Origin: Pseudomonas grimontii
Lineage (GTDB): Bacteria > Pseudomonadota > Gammaproteobacteria > Pseudomonadales > Pseudomonadaceae
Direction of reading: 5' to 3'
Assembly (NCBI RefSeq): GCF_007858185.1
Contig: NZ_VFES01000014.1
Location: 62,001-126,000, forward strand
Length of the DNA stretch: 64,000 bases
Below the pieces are notes generated by a model. It saw only the letters and a program-made list of their open reading frames with translations. It made no database searches and was not told the DNA's origin. The translations under genes and the position numbers were made by a program. Shown here in pieces: positions 33,898-42,366 of the stretch. Numbering within the stretch: position 1 is the stretch's first letter; each line of letters opens with the position of its first letter.

Positions 33898-34761
33898 TCA
33901 GACGGTGGCAATAATGGGGTCATGCTTGAATCTCCCCCACAACAGCGGCAAATCTTCCGGGACCGCGCGGTACTCGCCGATCTCGGACCAGCCGCCAGGG
34001 CCATGAAAATCACTGCCGGCACTGACCAGCAGACCAAATTCGCGGGCAAGGATCGCCAGGCTGCCGACCTGTTCAGCGGGTTGATGCCCGTTGACCACCT
34101 CGATCGCGTGGCCGCCCGCTCCAATATAGTCGCCAATCAGCTTGCGGCGCTTGCTGCGGGTGAAATCGTAATGCCAGGGATGCGCGAGGCTGACCCAGGC
34201 CCCGGAGGCCCGCAGGGTCTCGACGGTGTCTTCAAGGGTCGGCCAATGTTGCTTCACATCGCCCAACTTGCCGGCGCCCAGCCATTTGCGAAAGGCTTCG
34301 GCGCGGTCTTTGACAAAACCCTCCCGCACCATCCAGTCGGCAAAGTGCGGACGGGCCGGCGCGTTGCCGCTGTCGCCCAGCTCCTGCTGGATGGCGCGAG
34401 CGCCGTCGAGCGCGTCAGGCATGCCTTTGAGGCTGAGTTTTCGGCTTATTTCTTCGGACCGCAGCCAGCGGCCATCGTGCAATTGCGCGATAGCCTCCAC
34501 CAGCGGCGGCGCTTTTTGATCGAAACCGTAGCCGAGCACATGAATGGTGGCGCCGCCCCAGGTGCAGGACAATTCCACACCGTTGACCAGCTGCATGCCC
34601 AGGGCGTGGGCCGTTGTACGCGCTTCGTCGAGGCCTTCGAGGGTGTCGTGGTCGGTCAACGAGAGGACTCGCACGCCTTTTTCAAACGCACGCGCAACCA
34701 GTACCGCAGGCGCCAGGGCGCCGTCGGAGGCCGTGCTGTGGCAGTGCAAATCAACATTCAC
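33898..34761 (-). CDS. rnm: PHP-domain RNase AM (TrpH/YciV)
   Basis: A 287-residue PHP-family metal-dependent phosphoesterase. The family's E. coli member is a 5'-3' exoribonuclease that matures the 5' ends of 5S, 16S and 23S rRNA. Metal motifs are DLHCHSTASDGALAP at the start, LSLTDHDTLEG, the downstream SLAHPWHYD and GSDFHGPGG near the end. The start is taken as the GTG at 34761, giving VNVDLHCHS; a TTG at 34803 is less likely. Divergent from yciB. Confidence 0.9.
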   Translation of the reverse strand: MNVDLHCHSTASDGALAPAVLVARAFEKGVRVLSLTDHDTLEGLDEARTTAHALGMQLVNGVELSCTWGGATIHVLGYGFDQKAPPLVEAIAQLHDGRWLRSEEISRKLSLKGMPDALDGARAIQQELGDSGNAPARPHFADWMVREGFVKDRAEAFRKWLGAGKLGDVKQHWPTLEDTVETLRASGAWVSLAHPWHYDFTRSKRRKLIGDYIGAGGHAIEVVNGHQPAEQVGSLAILAREFGLLVSAGSDFHGPGGWSEIGEYRAVPEDLPLLWGRFKHDPIIATV

Positions 34762-34848
34762 GGGGGTGTGTAACCTCAAGTCAGCTGGCGCTATCGCAAC
34801 CAAGGATGTTTGTTATTATGCCGCCACATCCAGCTTCTGGCTCTTACT

Positions 34849-35445
34849 GTGAAACAATTCATCGACTTCATCCCGCTGTTGCTGTTTTTCATCGTTTACA
34901 AACTCGACCCCAGGGTCATCGATCTGGCCGGCCATGAGCTGACCTTCGGCGGCATCTACAGTGCCACCGCCGTGCTCATCATCAGCTCTGTCGTGGTCTA
35001 CGGCGCCATCTTCATTTCCCAGCGCAAACTGGAAAAAAGCCAGTGGCTGACCCTGGTCGCCTGCCTGGTCTTCGGCAGCCTGACCCTGGCCTTCCACAGC
35101 GAAACCTTCCTTAAATGGAAAGCGCCGGTGGTGAACTGGCTGTTCGCCCTGGCGTTCATCGGCAGCCACTTCATCGGTGATCGCCTGCTGATCAAGCGGA
35201 TCATGGGCCACGCGCTGACCCTGCCGGAACCGGTGTGGACACGCTTGAACGTGGCCTGGATCGCGTTTTTCATCTTCTGCGGCGCCGCCAACCTGTTCGT
35301 GGCGTTTACCTTCCAGGACTACTGGGTCGACTTCAAAGTGTTCGGCAGCCTGGGCATGACCGTGCTGTTCCTGGTCGCCCAGGGCATCTACCTGTCGCGC
35401 CACCTGCATGACACCGAGCCTACTACGCCGAAAACCGAGGACTGA
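34849..35445 (+). CDS. yciB: Inner-membrane septation protein A (YciB/IspZ)
   Basis: A 198-residue polytopic membrane protein linked to septation and envelope homeostasis. The start KQFIDFIPLLLFFIVYKLDP and the internal GSHFIGDRLLIKRIMG and LNVAWIAFFIFCGAANLFVA are typical of the family, with five hydrophobic helices. GTG start. It directly precedes yciI with a 1-bp gap, the same pairing seen in many gamma-proteobacteria. Confidence 0.94.
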   Translation: MKQFIDFIPLLLFFIVYKLDPRVIDLAGHELTFGGIYSATAVLIISSVVVYGAIFISQRKLEKSQWLTLVACLVFGSLTLAFHSETFLKWKAPVVNWLFALAFIGSHFIGDRLLIKRIMGHALTLPEPVWTRLNVAWIAFFIFCGAANLFVAFTFQDYWVDFKVFGSLGMTVLFLVAQGIYLSRHLHDTEPTTPKTED

Positions 35446-35446
35446 C

Positions 35447-35746
35447 ATGCTCTACGCCATCATTGCCACCGATGTTGCCAACTCGTTGGAAAAACGCCTG
35501 TCTGTACGCCCGGCTCACGTGGAGCGCCTGAAGGTGCTGCAAGCCGAAGGCCGCATTGTGCTGGCCGGCCCGCACCCGGCCGTGGACAGCAACGACCCGG
35601 GCGACGCCGGTTTTACCGGTAGCCTGATCGTCGCCGAGTTTGCGTCACTGGCCGATGCCCAGGCCTGGGCCAAGGCCGATCCCTATGTCGCAGCCGGTGT
35701 CTACGCCGATGTGGCGGTCAAACCCTTCAAGCAAGTCCTGCCTTGA
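35447..35746 (+). CDS. yciI: YciI family protein
   Basis: A 99-residue ferredoxin-fold (dimeric alpha/beta barrel) protein. The sequence MLYAIIATDVANSLEKRLSV, with RPAHVERLKVLQAEGRIVLA and the conserved His-Asp pair region GPHPAVDSND, is nearly that of E. coli YciI. Biochemical function is unknown in most bacteria. Its start lies one base after the yciB stop. Confidence 0.93.
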   Translation: MLYAIIATDVANSLEKRLSVRPAHVERLKVLQAEGRIVLAGPHPAVDSNDPGDAGFTGSLIVAEFASLADAQAWAKADPYVAAGVYADVAVKPFKQVLP

Positions 35747-35852
35747 TCCTGGCTGCGCCGAACCTATTGAGGCCGGCGCACTCCTAATTGCTCATTATTC
35801 TCGGTAACCTGCCGACAACATTCTGAATATTCGTGTGGAATCAGGAGTTCCG

Positions 35853-36260
35853 ATGCGCTTACGTCAGTTGTGTCTGTTGGCAGTGTTAATGATCGGGGCT
35901 ACGGCCCACGCTGAAGAAACCTCGAACACCGGCAGTTCCACGCCCCTGTCCTTGAGTGCCGGCGCCCAGATCACCGAGTTGCAGCAACGCTTGAAAGAAA
36001 GCGAGCGGCAGCGTGAAGAACTGGGCAAGCAACTGCAGAGCGCGGATGCTGCCCGCGAAAGCGCTCAATTGAGTCGCCTTCGCCAAGAGAACCAACGCCT
36101 GGCCCAGCAACTCAAAGATTCACAGGGCGTCGCCTTGACCCGATGGCTGACCGAGCAACAACAATGGTTCGTCACCGGTGGGGCCGTCGCACTGATCGCC
36201 TTGCTGTGCGGGATCTTCGCCAGCGGTGGGCACCGTCGCCGTCGACAATGGCTAAATTGA
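35853..36260 (+). CDS. Exported coiled-coil protein with C-terminal membrane anchor
   Basis: 135 residues: a signal peptide (about 1-20, ending ATAHA-EE), a Gln/Glu/Arg-rich coiled coil (about 38-95; LQQRLKESERQREELGKQLQ), one transmembrane helix (about 106-125; VTGGAVALIALLCGIFASGG) and a basic HRRRRQ tail. The layout resembles the C-terminal part of SH3-type envelope proteins (TIGR04211 class) but without the SH3 domain. The ATG at 35853 has AGGAG upstream. It ends 7 bp before the response-regulator gene, so it is probably co-transcribed with the envelope-stress set. Confidence 0.75.
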   Translation: MRLRQLCLLAVLMIGATAHAEETSNTGSSTPLSLSAGAQITELQQRLKESERQREELGKQLQSADAARESAQLSRLRQENQRLAQQLKDSQGVALTRWLTEQQQWFVTGGAVALIALLCGIFASGGHRRRRQWLN

Positions 36261-36267
36261 GTGAGTC

Positions 36268-36945
36268 ATGAGCGAGCTGTTACTGATAGATGATGACCAG
36301 GAGCTCTGCGAGCTGCTGACCAGTTGGCTGAGCCAGGAAGGCTTCCAGGTGCGCGCCTGCCACGATGGCTTGAGCGCGCGCAAGGCCTTGGCCGACAGCG
36401 CCCCGGCAGCGGTTGTGCTCGACGTGATGCTGCCCGACGGCAGCGGCCTGGAGCTGCTCAAGCAATTGCGCAACGACCACCCGGAGTTGCCGGTGCTGAT
36501 GCTCTCGGCGCGGGGCGAACCACTGGACCGCATCCTCGGCCTGGAACTGGGCGCCGACGACTACCTGGCCAAGCCCTGCGACCCTCGCGAACTCACCGCT
36601 CGCCTGCGCGCGGTATTACGCCGCAGCCACCCGACCGCCGTGTCCAGCCAACTGGAACTGGGCGACCTGTGCTTCAGCCCGGTGCGTGGCGTGGTCAGCA
36701 TCGATGAACAGGAATTCACCCTCACCGTCTCCGAAAGCCGCCTGCTGGAAGCGTTATTGCGCCAGCCCGGCGAACCGCTGGACAAGCAGGAACTGGCGCA
36801 GATCGCCCTGGGCCGCAAGCTGACCCTTTACGATCGCAGCCTGGACATGCACGTCAGCAACCTGCGCAAGAAGATCGGCCCGCACCCGGATGGCCGGCCA
36901 CGGATCGTGGCGTTGCGTAGCCGGGGCTACTATTACAGCCTCTAG
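36268..36945 (+). CDS. CpxR-like OmpR-family response regulator
   Basis: 225 residues: a receiver domain with acidic pocket IDDDQ, phospho-acceptor Asp52 in VVLDVMLPDGSG and switch/Lys region GADDYLAKPCDP; then an OmpR-type winged helix with RSLDMHVSNLRKKIGPHPDG and IVALRSRGYYYSL. It is followed by a Spy/CpxP-like periplasmic protein and a CpxA-like kinase, so it probably controls envelope-stress genes including its own operon. The best family match is CpxR; the P. fluorescens regulon is not deducible. Confidence 0.9.
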   Translation: MSELLLIDDDQELCELLTSWLSQEGFQVRACHDGLSARKALADSAPAAVVLDVMLPDGSGLELLKQLRNDHPELPVLMLSARGEPLDRILGLELGADDYLAKPCDPRELTARLRAVLRRSHPTAVSSQLELGDLCFSPVRGVVSIDEQEFTLTVSESRLLEALLRQPGEPLDKQELAQIALGRKLTLYDRSLDMHVSNLRKKIGPHPDGRPRIVALRSRGYYYSL

Positions 36946-36948
36946 AGG

Positions 36949-37023
36949 CAGCTATAAGTTGCAAGCTACAAGCGGCAAGTGAAAAGCTGTTACTTGCCGC
37001 TTCCAGCTAAAAACTTGCAGCTG
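36949..37023. repeat. AGCTACAAGC-family inverted repeat
   Basis: AGCTATAAGTTGCAAGCTAC and AAGCGGCAAGT on the left pair with ACTTGCCGCTT and AACTTGCAGCT on the right. It begins 4 bp after the response-regulator stop and thus sits between it and the Spy/CpxP-like gene. Confidence 0.75.
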
Positions 37024-37127
37024 CCGCCCCCCTTACCAAACCTTTACCCTCTCCTGACCGCCGCTGACCTTGATCTCCGTAATCTACTCACATCCGGACT
37101 CACCGGAATAGAGACAGGAGAATCACC

Positions 37128-37592
37128 ATGCGCAAGACCCTTATCGCTTTGATGTTCGCCGCCGCCCTGCCGACCGTTGCCATGGCCGCAATGCCTGAAG
37201 GCCCAGGCCCGATGGGCGGCCCTGAAGGCCACATAATGGGTGGACCGGGCCACGGCGGTGAACACGGTCCGCGCGGCAAAGGCGGCCCCTTCAGCCAACT
37301 GGACCTGAGCCGCGAACAGCGCGAGCAAATCGGCAAGCTGATGGGCGACCAATGGCACGCTCGTAAAGACCTGGTCAAAAAGTACCTGGACAAACTGCCA
37401 GCCGCCGACCAGAAAGCCATGCAGGATGAAATCGCCGCCGGCAAGCAGAAAACCCAGGCCGACATCCGTGCCGTGCTCAAGCCTGACCAACAGAAGAAGT
37501 TCGACGAGATCGTCAAGAAGCAAGAACAGCGTCGTGCCGAATGGAAGGAATTCCAAGCCTGGAAAGCGCAACAGCCGCAAAAAGCGCAATAA
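37128..37592 (+). CDS. Spy/CpxP-family periplasmic protein
   Basis: 154 residues: a signal peptide (about 1-21, ending AMA-AM), a Gly/Pro/Met/His-rich linker (PMGGPEGHIMGGPGHGGEHG) that could bind metal, then the Spy-family helical part with LDLSREQREQIGKLM and VLKPDQQKKFDEIVKKQ (the paired LTxxQ motifs). CpxP/Spy proteins are chaperones or sensors that damp the Cpx kinase. It is encoded between the CpxR-like and CpxA-like genes, with hairpins on both sides. Confidence 0.88.
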   Translation: MRKTLIALMFAAALPTVAMAAMPEGPGPMGGPEGHIMGGPGHGGEHGPRGKGGPFSQLDLSREQREQIGKLMGDQWHARKDLVKKYLDKLPAADQKAMQDEIAAGKQKTQADIRAVLKPDQQKKFDEIVKKQEQRRAEWKEFQAWKAQQPQKAQ

Positions 37593-37613
37593 TGCACCCG
37601 CGTTAGCGCTCCC

Positions 37614-37642
37614 AGCCCAGTGGCCCCCGCCACTGGGCTTTT
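37614..37642 (+). terminator. Terminator/attenuator between the Spy-like and kinase genes
   Basis: Perfect 11-bp stem AGCCCAGTGGC/GCCACTGGGCT with a CCCC loop, followed by TTTCC, 21 bp after the Spy-like stop and 19 bp before the kinase start. It implies lower kinase than chaperone expression. Confidence 0.8.
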
Positions 37643-37660
37643 CCTGTTTGAGGGTTTCCT

Positions 37661-39004
37661 GTGCGTTCATTGTTCTGGCGCATCCTGGCCAGTTTCTGGC
37701 TGGCCATCGCCTTGGTTGCCGGGTTGTCGATCCTGCTTGGGCACATGCTTAACCAGGATGCCTGGATTCTCAGCCGCCACCCCGGTCTCAATAACCTGGC
37801 GCAAGAGTGGACCCAACTCTACGAAGCCCAGGGCGAGGATGCGGCCCAAGACCTGCTGCAACAACGCAAGCGCCAGTACCACATCGACGTGCAAGTGCTC
37901 AACGAAAGCGGTGAGCCGGTAGTGCGCGGCACCTTCCCTCGCCGCGCCGCCGCCTTTGAAGCCCGGCAGAACGACAGCAAGGAAGGCCATCTGCCCTGGC
38001 GGCGCCTGACCGCCGAGTACACCAGCGACAAGACCGGCGACACGTACCTGTTGATCTACCGCATCCCGCACCCGGAGCTGGACGAGTGGCACCGCAGCAG
38101 CCTGACATGGCCCTTGAGCGCACTGACGATTGCCCTGGTGGTGCTGACCTTGTTCAGCCTGTTCGTCACCTTGTCCATCACGCGCCCACTAAGCCGCCTG
38201 CGCGGCGCCGTGCATGACCTCGGCCAGGCCACCTACCAGCAAAACAGCCTGGCGCAACTGGCTAACCGCCGCGATGAGTTCGGCGTACTGGCCACCGACT
38301 TCAACCGCATGGGCGCGCGCCTGCAAAGCCTGATTGGCAGCCAGCGCCAGTTACTGCGCGATGTGTCCCACGAACTGCGCTCGCCCCTTGCGCGCCTGCG
38401 CATCGCCCTGGCCCTGGCCGAACGCGCCAGCGCCGAAGAACGGGAGAAACTCTGGCCACGCCTGACCCGCGAATGCGACCGTTTGGAAGCCCTGATCAGC
38501 GAAATCCTGGTACTGGCCCGCGTCGATGCCGACAATGCCAGCGCCGAAGACGTCGACCTCATCCCCCTGCTCAAAACCCTGCAAAAGGATGCACAGCTCA
38601 GCGCTCCGGACCAACTGGTGCAACTGCGCACCGACCCCGACCTGCACCTGAAGGGCTGGCCGACCATGATCGAACGGGCTGTGGATAACCTGCTGCGCAA
38701 TGCCCAACGCTTCAACCCGCCGGGGCAACCGATCGAGTTGCATGCACAGCGCCACGGCGAACGTATCCTGATCAGCGTGCGCGACCATGGCCCCGGTGTG
38801 GAAGCCGAACACCTGAACCAACTCGGTGAACCGTTCTACCGCGCGCCCGGCCAGACGGCCCAAGGCCACGGCCTGGGCCTGGCGATTGCCCGACGCGCGG
38901 CCGAACGCCACGGTGGCAGCCTGATCCTGGCCAATCATCCAGACGGTGGTTTTATCGCCAGTATCGACCTGCCGTTGGAGCCGGGGGTTGCCACGCCGGT
39001 GTGA
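37661..39004 (+). CDS. CpxA-like sensor histidine kinase
   Basis: 447 residues: TM1 (about 5-28), periplasmic sensor (29-148), TM2 (about 150-172), a HAMP domain (SITRPLSRLRGAVHDLG), a dimerisation domain with the phospho-acceptor His in LRDVSHELRSPLARLRIALA (about residue 232), and an ATPase domain with N-box DNLLRNAQRFNPP, G1 VRDHGPGV and G2 GHGLGLAIARR. GTG start. Probably the partner of the CpxR-like regulator upstream. Confidence 0.9.
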   Translation: MRSLFWRILASFWLAIALVAGLSILLGHMLNQDAWILSRHPGLNNLAQEWTQLYEAQGEDAAQDLLQQRKRQYHIDVQVLNESGEPVVRGTFPRRAAAFEARQNDSKEGHLPWRRLTAEYTSDKTGDTYLLIYRIPHPELDEWHRSSLTWPLSALTIALVVLTLFSLFVTLSITRPLSRLRGAVHDLGQATYQQNSLAQLANRRDEFGVLATDFNRMGARLQSLIGSQRQLLRDVSHELRSPLARLRIALALAERASAEEREKLWPRLTRECDRLEALISEILVLARVDADNASAEDVDLIPLLKTLQKDAQLSAPDQLVQLRTDPDLHLKGWPTMIERAVDNLLRNAQRFNPPGQPIELHAQRHGERILISVRDHGPGVEAEHLNQLGEPFYRAPGQTAQGHGLGLAIARRAAERHGGSLILANHPDGGFIASIDLPLEPGVATPV

Positions 39005-39044
39005 TGATCTTCTATAGTGGCCCTTCTCTTACGGAGGGCCTTTG

Positions 39045-40394
39045 ATGACTGACCTGCTGACTTCCATCCAAGCCGCACTCGATCTACCCCACACCCCGCT
39101 GACCTTCACCGAGGCTGGCGCCCTGCCCTCGACCTACGCTGTCACCGAACTGGCCAGTACCAGCATCGGCGCCGCCGGGCAGGCCGTCGCCCAGCTTGTG
39201 CTGGAGATGACCGGACGCTTACCCGGCGTGACCGTGGACCGACGCCTCGCCTCTTTCTGGTTTTCTTCCTCGATCCGCCCGATAGGCTGGCAAGTGCCGC
39301 CACTGTGGGACCCGGTGGCCGGCGACTACGCCAGCGCCGATGGCTGGATTCGCCTGCATACCAACGCACCTCATCACCGCGCCGCCGCCGAGCGGGTGCT
39401 GGGCAAGGTCGCCGACCGCGCCGAGATGGCCGGCAAGGTCGCGGCGTGGAACGCCGCCGAACTGGAACAGGCGATTGTCGACCAAGGTGGCTGCGCGGCG
39501 CAGATGCGTGCATGGCAGGCCTGGCAGCAACACCCGCAAGGGTTGGCGGTGAACGCCGAGGATTTGGTCCAACGCCAGACTTTCGAAACCACCACCGATA
39601 AACCTTGGCACGGCTCGGTGGCACGCCCGCTGGCCGGCCTCAAGGTGCTGGATTTGACCCGTGTGCTGGCCGGCCCGGTGGCCAGTCGTTTTCTTGCCGG
39701 CCTCGGCGCGGATGTGCTGCGCATCGACTCCCCCACCTGGAACGAACCCGGCGTGGTCCCGGAAATGACCCTGGGCAAACGCTGCGCACGCCTGGACCTG
39801 AAAACGTCCGAAGGTCGGCTGATTTTCGAGCGCTTGCTCAAGGACACCGACATCCTGTTCCACGGTTACCGCGCTGACGCCCTGGAGCAGCTGGGCTACA
39901 CCGTCCCGGAACTGCAACACATCGCGCCCGGCCTGATCGACGTCAGCCTCAACGCCTACGGCTGGAGCGGCCCTTGGCGTAATCGCCGGGGCTTCGACAG
40001 CCTGGTGCAGATGAGCAGCGGGATCGCCGAGGCGGGCATGCTCTGGAAACACGCGGATAAACCGCTGCCGCTGCCGTTGCAGGCGCTGGATCATGCGACC
40101 GGGTACCTGATGGCGGCCAGTGCGATTCAGGCCTTGAGCGAACGGTTGAGATCGGGTCGTGGCGGCTCGTCGCGGTTGTCGTTGGCACGCACCGCGAAGT
40201 TACTCGTGGAGGCAGGCCAAGTGCCGGAGCAGCCTGGGTTGCGGACGGAAGAGTTGGAGGATCAAGGTTTGGTGGTGGAACAGACAGCTTGGGGCCAGGC
40301 CCACAGGCTGTTGCCGCCGGTAATCATCAGTGGCACACCCTTGCAATGGGATTTGCCGGCTGGAGAATTGGGCTCGCACCGGCCTCAATGGTGA
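39045..40394 (+). CDS. CaiB/BaiF family CoA-transferase
   Basis: A 449-residue class III CoA-transferase. The CaiB core is in the C-terminal half: PLAGLKVLDLTRVLAGPVAS, FLAGLGADVLRIDSP, KRCARLDLKTSEGRLIFERL and DVSLNAYGWSGPWRNRRGFD. The active-site Asp of the family would lie in the RCARLDLKT region or just after, but I cannot pin it. An N-terminal domain of about 200 residues is typical of the longer pseudomonad members. The substrate is unknown. The ATG at 39045 has GGAGGG upstream. Confidence 0.85.
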   Translation: MTDLLTSIQAALDLPHTPLTFTEAGALPSTYAVTELASTSIGAAGQAVAQLVLEMTGRLPGVTVDRRLASFWFSSSIRPIGWQVPPLWDPVAGDYASADGWIRLHTNAPHHRAAAERVLGKVADRAEMAGKVAAWNAAELEQAIVDQGGCAAQMRAWQAWQQHPQGLAVNAEDLVQRQTFETTTDKPWHGSVARPLAGLKVLDLTRVLAGPVASRFLAGLGADVLRIDSPTWNEPGVVPEMTLGKRCARLDLKTSEGRLIFERLLKDTDILFHGYRADALEQLGYTVPELQHIAPGLIDVSLNAYGWSGPWRNRRGFDSLVQMSSGIAEAGMLWKHADKPLPLPLQALDHATGYLMAASAIQALSERLRSGRGGSSRLSLARTAKLLVEAGQVPEQPGLRTEELEDQGLVVEQTAWGQAHRLLPPVIISGTPLQWDLPAGELGSHRPQW

Positions 40395-40401
40395 CTGTAC
40401 T

Positions 40402-40477
40402 GCCGCTATCGGGAGCAAGCCCCCTCCCACACTTTGATTTGTGAACATATTCAGAATGTGGGACTTGCTCCCGATGA
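40402..40477. repeat. REP doublet in tail-to-tail orientation
   Basis: GCTATCGGGAGCAAGCCCCC...CCCACA at the left and TGTGGGACTTGCTCCCGAT at the right. The two REPs face the opposite way from the other REPINs in the window (CCCACA ends point inward). The right copy has lost the AGGGGG run. It sits between the convergent CoA-transferase and arcD-paralogue genes. Confidence 0.8.
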
Positions 40478-40496
40478 GCCCGGTACCGTCACCCCA

Positions 40497-41924
40497 TCAC
40501 AACGACAACACCCCGCTGTACAACCCATACGCCGCCAGCCCTGCACCGGCGATCACGCAGCTGAAAATGCCCTTCTCAACGTGGGTAAACAACGGCTGGC
40601 CCTGTTCGCGCTTGGCCAGGGCGAACAGGATCACGCCCGGCGCATACAACAGCGCCGACAGCAGCAGGTATTTCAGCCCCCCGGCGTAAAGCAGCCACAC
40701 CGCGTAACCCAGGGCGATCAACCCCACCAGCAGGTCCTTGATGCGATGACGGTGCGCACCTTCGTAGGTTTCACCGCGCCCGCTCAACAGCACGGCATAC
40801 GCCGCCGACCACAGGTACGGCACCAGGATCATCGACGACGCCAGGTAAATCAGCGTGGTGTAGGTGCTGTGGGAAAACAGCGTGATCACCAGGAAGACTT
40901 GGATCATTACGTTGGTCAGCCATAGGGCGTTGACCGGCACCTGGTTGGCGTTTTCCTTCTTGAGGAAGGCCGGCATGGTCTTGTCGTGGGCGGTGGCGTA
41001 GAGGATTTCGGCACACAGCAACGCCCAGGACAACAAGGCGCCCAGCAATGAAACCGCCAGGCCGATACTGATCAGCAACGCGCCCCAGGGCCCGACGATA
41101 TGCTCGAGCACACCGGCCAGGGACGGGTTTTGCAGTTGGGCCAGCTCCGGCTGGCTCATGATCCCGAGGGACAGCAGGTTGACCAACACCAGCAGCGCCA
41201 GTACGCCGAGAAAACCGATCACGGTGGCCCGCCCCACGTCCGCGCGCTTCTCGGCGCGCGCCGAATACACGCTGGCGCCTTCAATGCCGATAAACACAAA
41301 CACCGTGACCAGCATCATGTTGCGCACCTGGTCCACGACACTGCCGAATTGCGGCTTGCCCAGGCCCCAGATGTCAGCCGTGAAGATATCGGCCTTGAAC
41401 GCCACGGCGGCGATGACCACGAACATCAACAGCGGCACCAGCTTGGCCACGGTGGTGACCTGGTTGATGAACGCGGCTTCCTTGATCCCGCGCAGTACCA
41501 GGAAGTGCACGGCCCATAGCAGCAACGATGCGCAGCCGATGGCGACGGGCGTGTTGCCTTGGCCGAATACCGGGAAAAAATAGCCCAGGGTGCTGAACAG
41601 CAGCACGAAATAACCGACGTTGCCCATCCAGGCGCTGATCCAGTAGCCCCAGGCCGATGAAAACCCCATGTAGTCGCCGAAACCGGCCTTGGCGTAGGCA
41701 TACACCCCGGAATCCAGTTCAGGCTTGCGATTGGCCAGGGTCTGGAAGACGAAGGCCAGGGTCAGCATACCCACGGCTGTGATCGCCCAACCGATCAACA
41801 CCGCGCCCACCTCCGCACGCGCGGCCATGTTCTGCGGCAGCGAGAAGATCCCGCCGCCGATCATCGACCCCACCACCAGGGCAATCAGGGCGCCAAGCCG
41901 TAGTTTCTGGGCCGGTTGAGACAT
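40497..41924 (-). CDS. Arginine/ornithine antiporter, ArcD paralogue
   Basis: A 475-residue 12-helix APC-type antiporter, the same length as the ArcD encoded divergently 442 bp away and nearly identical to it in many blocks: LVVGSMIGGGIFSLPQNMAA, ANRKPELDSGVYAYAKAGFG, DYMGFSSAWGYWISAWMGNV and RGIKEAAFIN. It should exchange arginine for ornithine or a related basic amino acid. It has its own promoter region outside arcDABC, so it may work under other conditions (aerobic or starvation) or have shifted specificity. Confidence 0.9.
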   Translation of the reverse strand: MSQPAQKLRLGALIALVVGSMIGGGIFSLPQNMAARAEVGAVLIGWAITAVGMLTLAFVFQTLANRKPELDSGVYAYAKAGFGDYMGFSSAWGYWISAWMGNVGYFVLLFSTLGYFFPVFGQGNTPVAIGCASLLLWAVHFLVLRGIKEAAFINQVTTVAKLVPLLMFVVIAAVAFKADIFTADIWGLGKPQFGSVVDQVRNMMLVTVFVFIGIEGASVYSARAEKRADVGRATVIGFLGVLALLVLVNLLSLGIMSQPELAQLQNPSLAGVLEHIVGPWGALLISIGLAVSLLGALLSWALLCAEILYATAHDKTMPAFLKKENANQVPVNALWLTNVMIQVFLVITLFSHSTYTTLIYLASSMILVPYLWSAAYAVLLSGRGETYEGAHRHRIKDLLVGLIALGYAVWLLYAGGLKYLLLSALLYAPGVILFALAKREQGQPLFTHVEKGIFSCVIAGAGLAAYGLYSGVLSL

Positions 41925-42291
41925 GCAGACTCCTAAATAAAAATTGAGCTGACAACCCTGAACTCAACTCATTAAGTCAGCGAGTTTAGCGTTTATTAAA
42001 GACAGCGATAAAACCACCCGCTCATAACTCAACGGCATGACAGTTTATCTAGTTTAGGCTTATTTAGAATTTAAATACGGCCACTATTTTGTCGTTTCCC
42101 AGTCATTTATTGTCGCCTTTTGGAAAAACTTGCGCATTCAGTAAAAGGGTCTAGTTTCAAACGTCCACACCGCGAACTAAATAATAAACAAAAACGCAGA
42201 AATCGCTCTGGAACGAGACTTTGCGGGGGGAAGGTATTGCTCGCAGCTTTCCCCCTTAAGTCATTAATTCACAATGGAATGTGCCAATGAA
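41925..42291. other. Divergent arcD/arcD control region
   Basis: A/T-rich, with no coding sequence. It holds a hairpin GGGGGAA/TTCCCCC (42226-42255, loop about 16 bases) and long stretches of alternating A/T. Promoters for the leftward antiporter must lie here; I see no clear consensus for them. Confidence 0.6.
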
Positions 42292-42333
42292 GTGATCTGA
42301 GTCAGCTGTTTGATTAGCGCACGGAATTATTCT
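42292..42333 (+). promoter_or_regulatory. Putative ANR box and promoter of arcDABC
   Basis: GTGAT-CTGA-GTCAG (42292-42305) resembles TTGAT-N4-ATCAA. A TATTCT -10 word lies at 42328-42333. A start point near 42340 would place the ANR dyad at -41.5, the class II activator position. Oxygen limitation is the known inducer of the ADI operon in Pseudomonas. Confidence 0.5.
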
Positions 42334-42366
42334 GTGGTCTCTCTTCTCCTGCATTGGAGTTATGCA

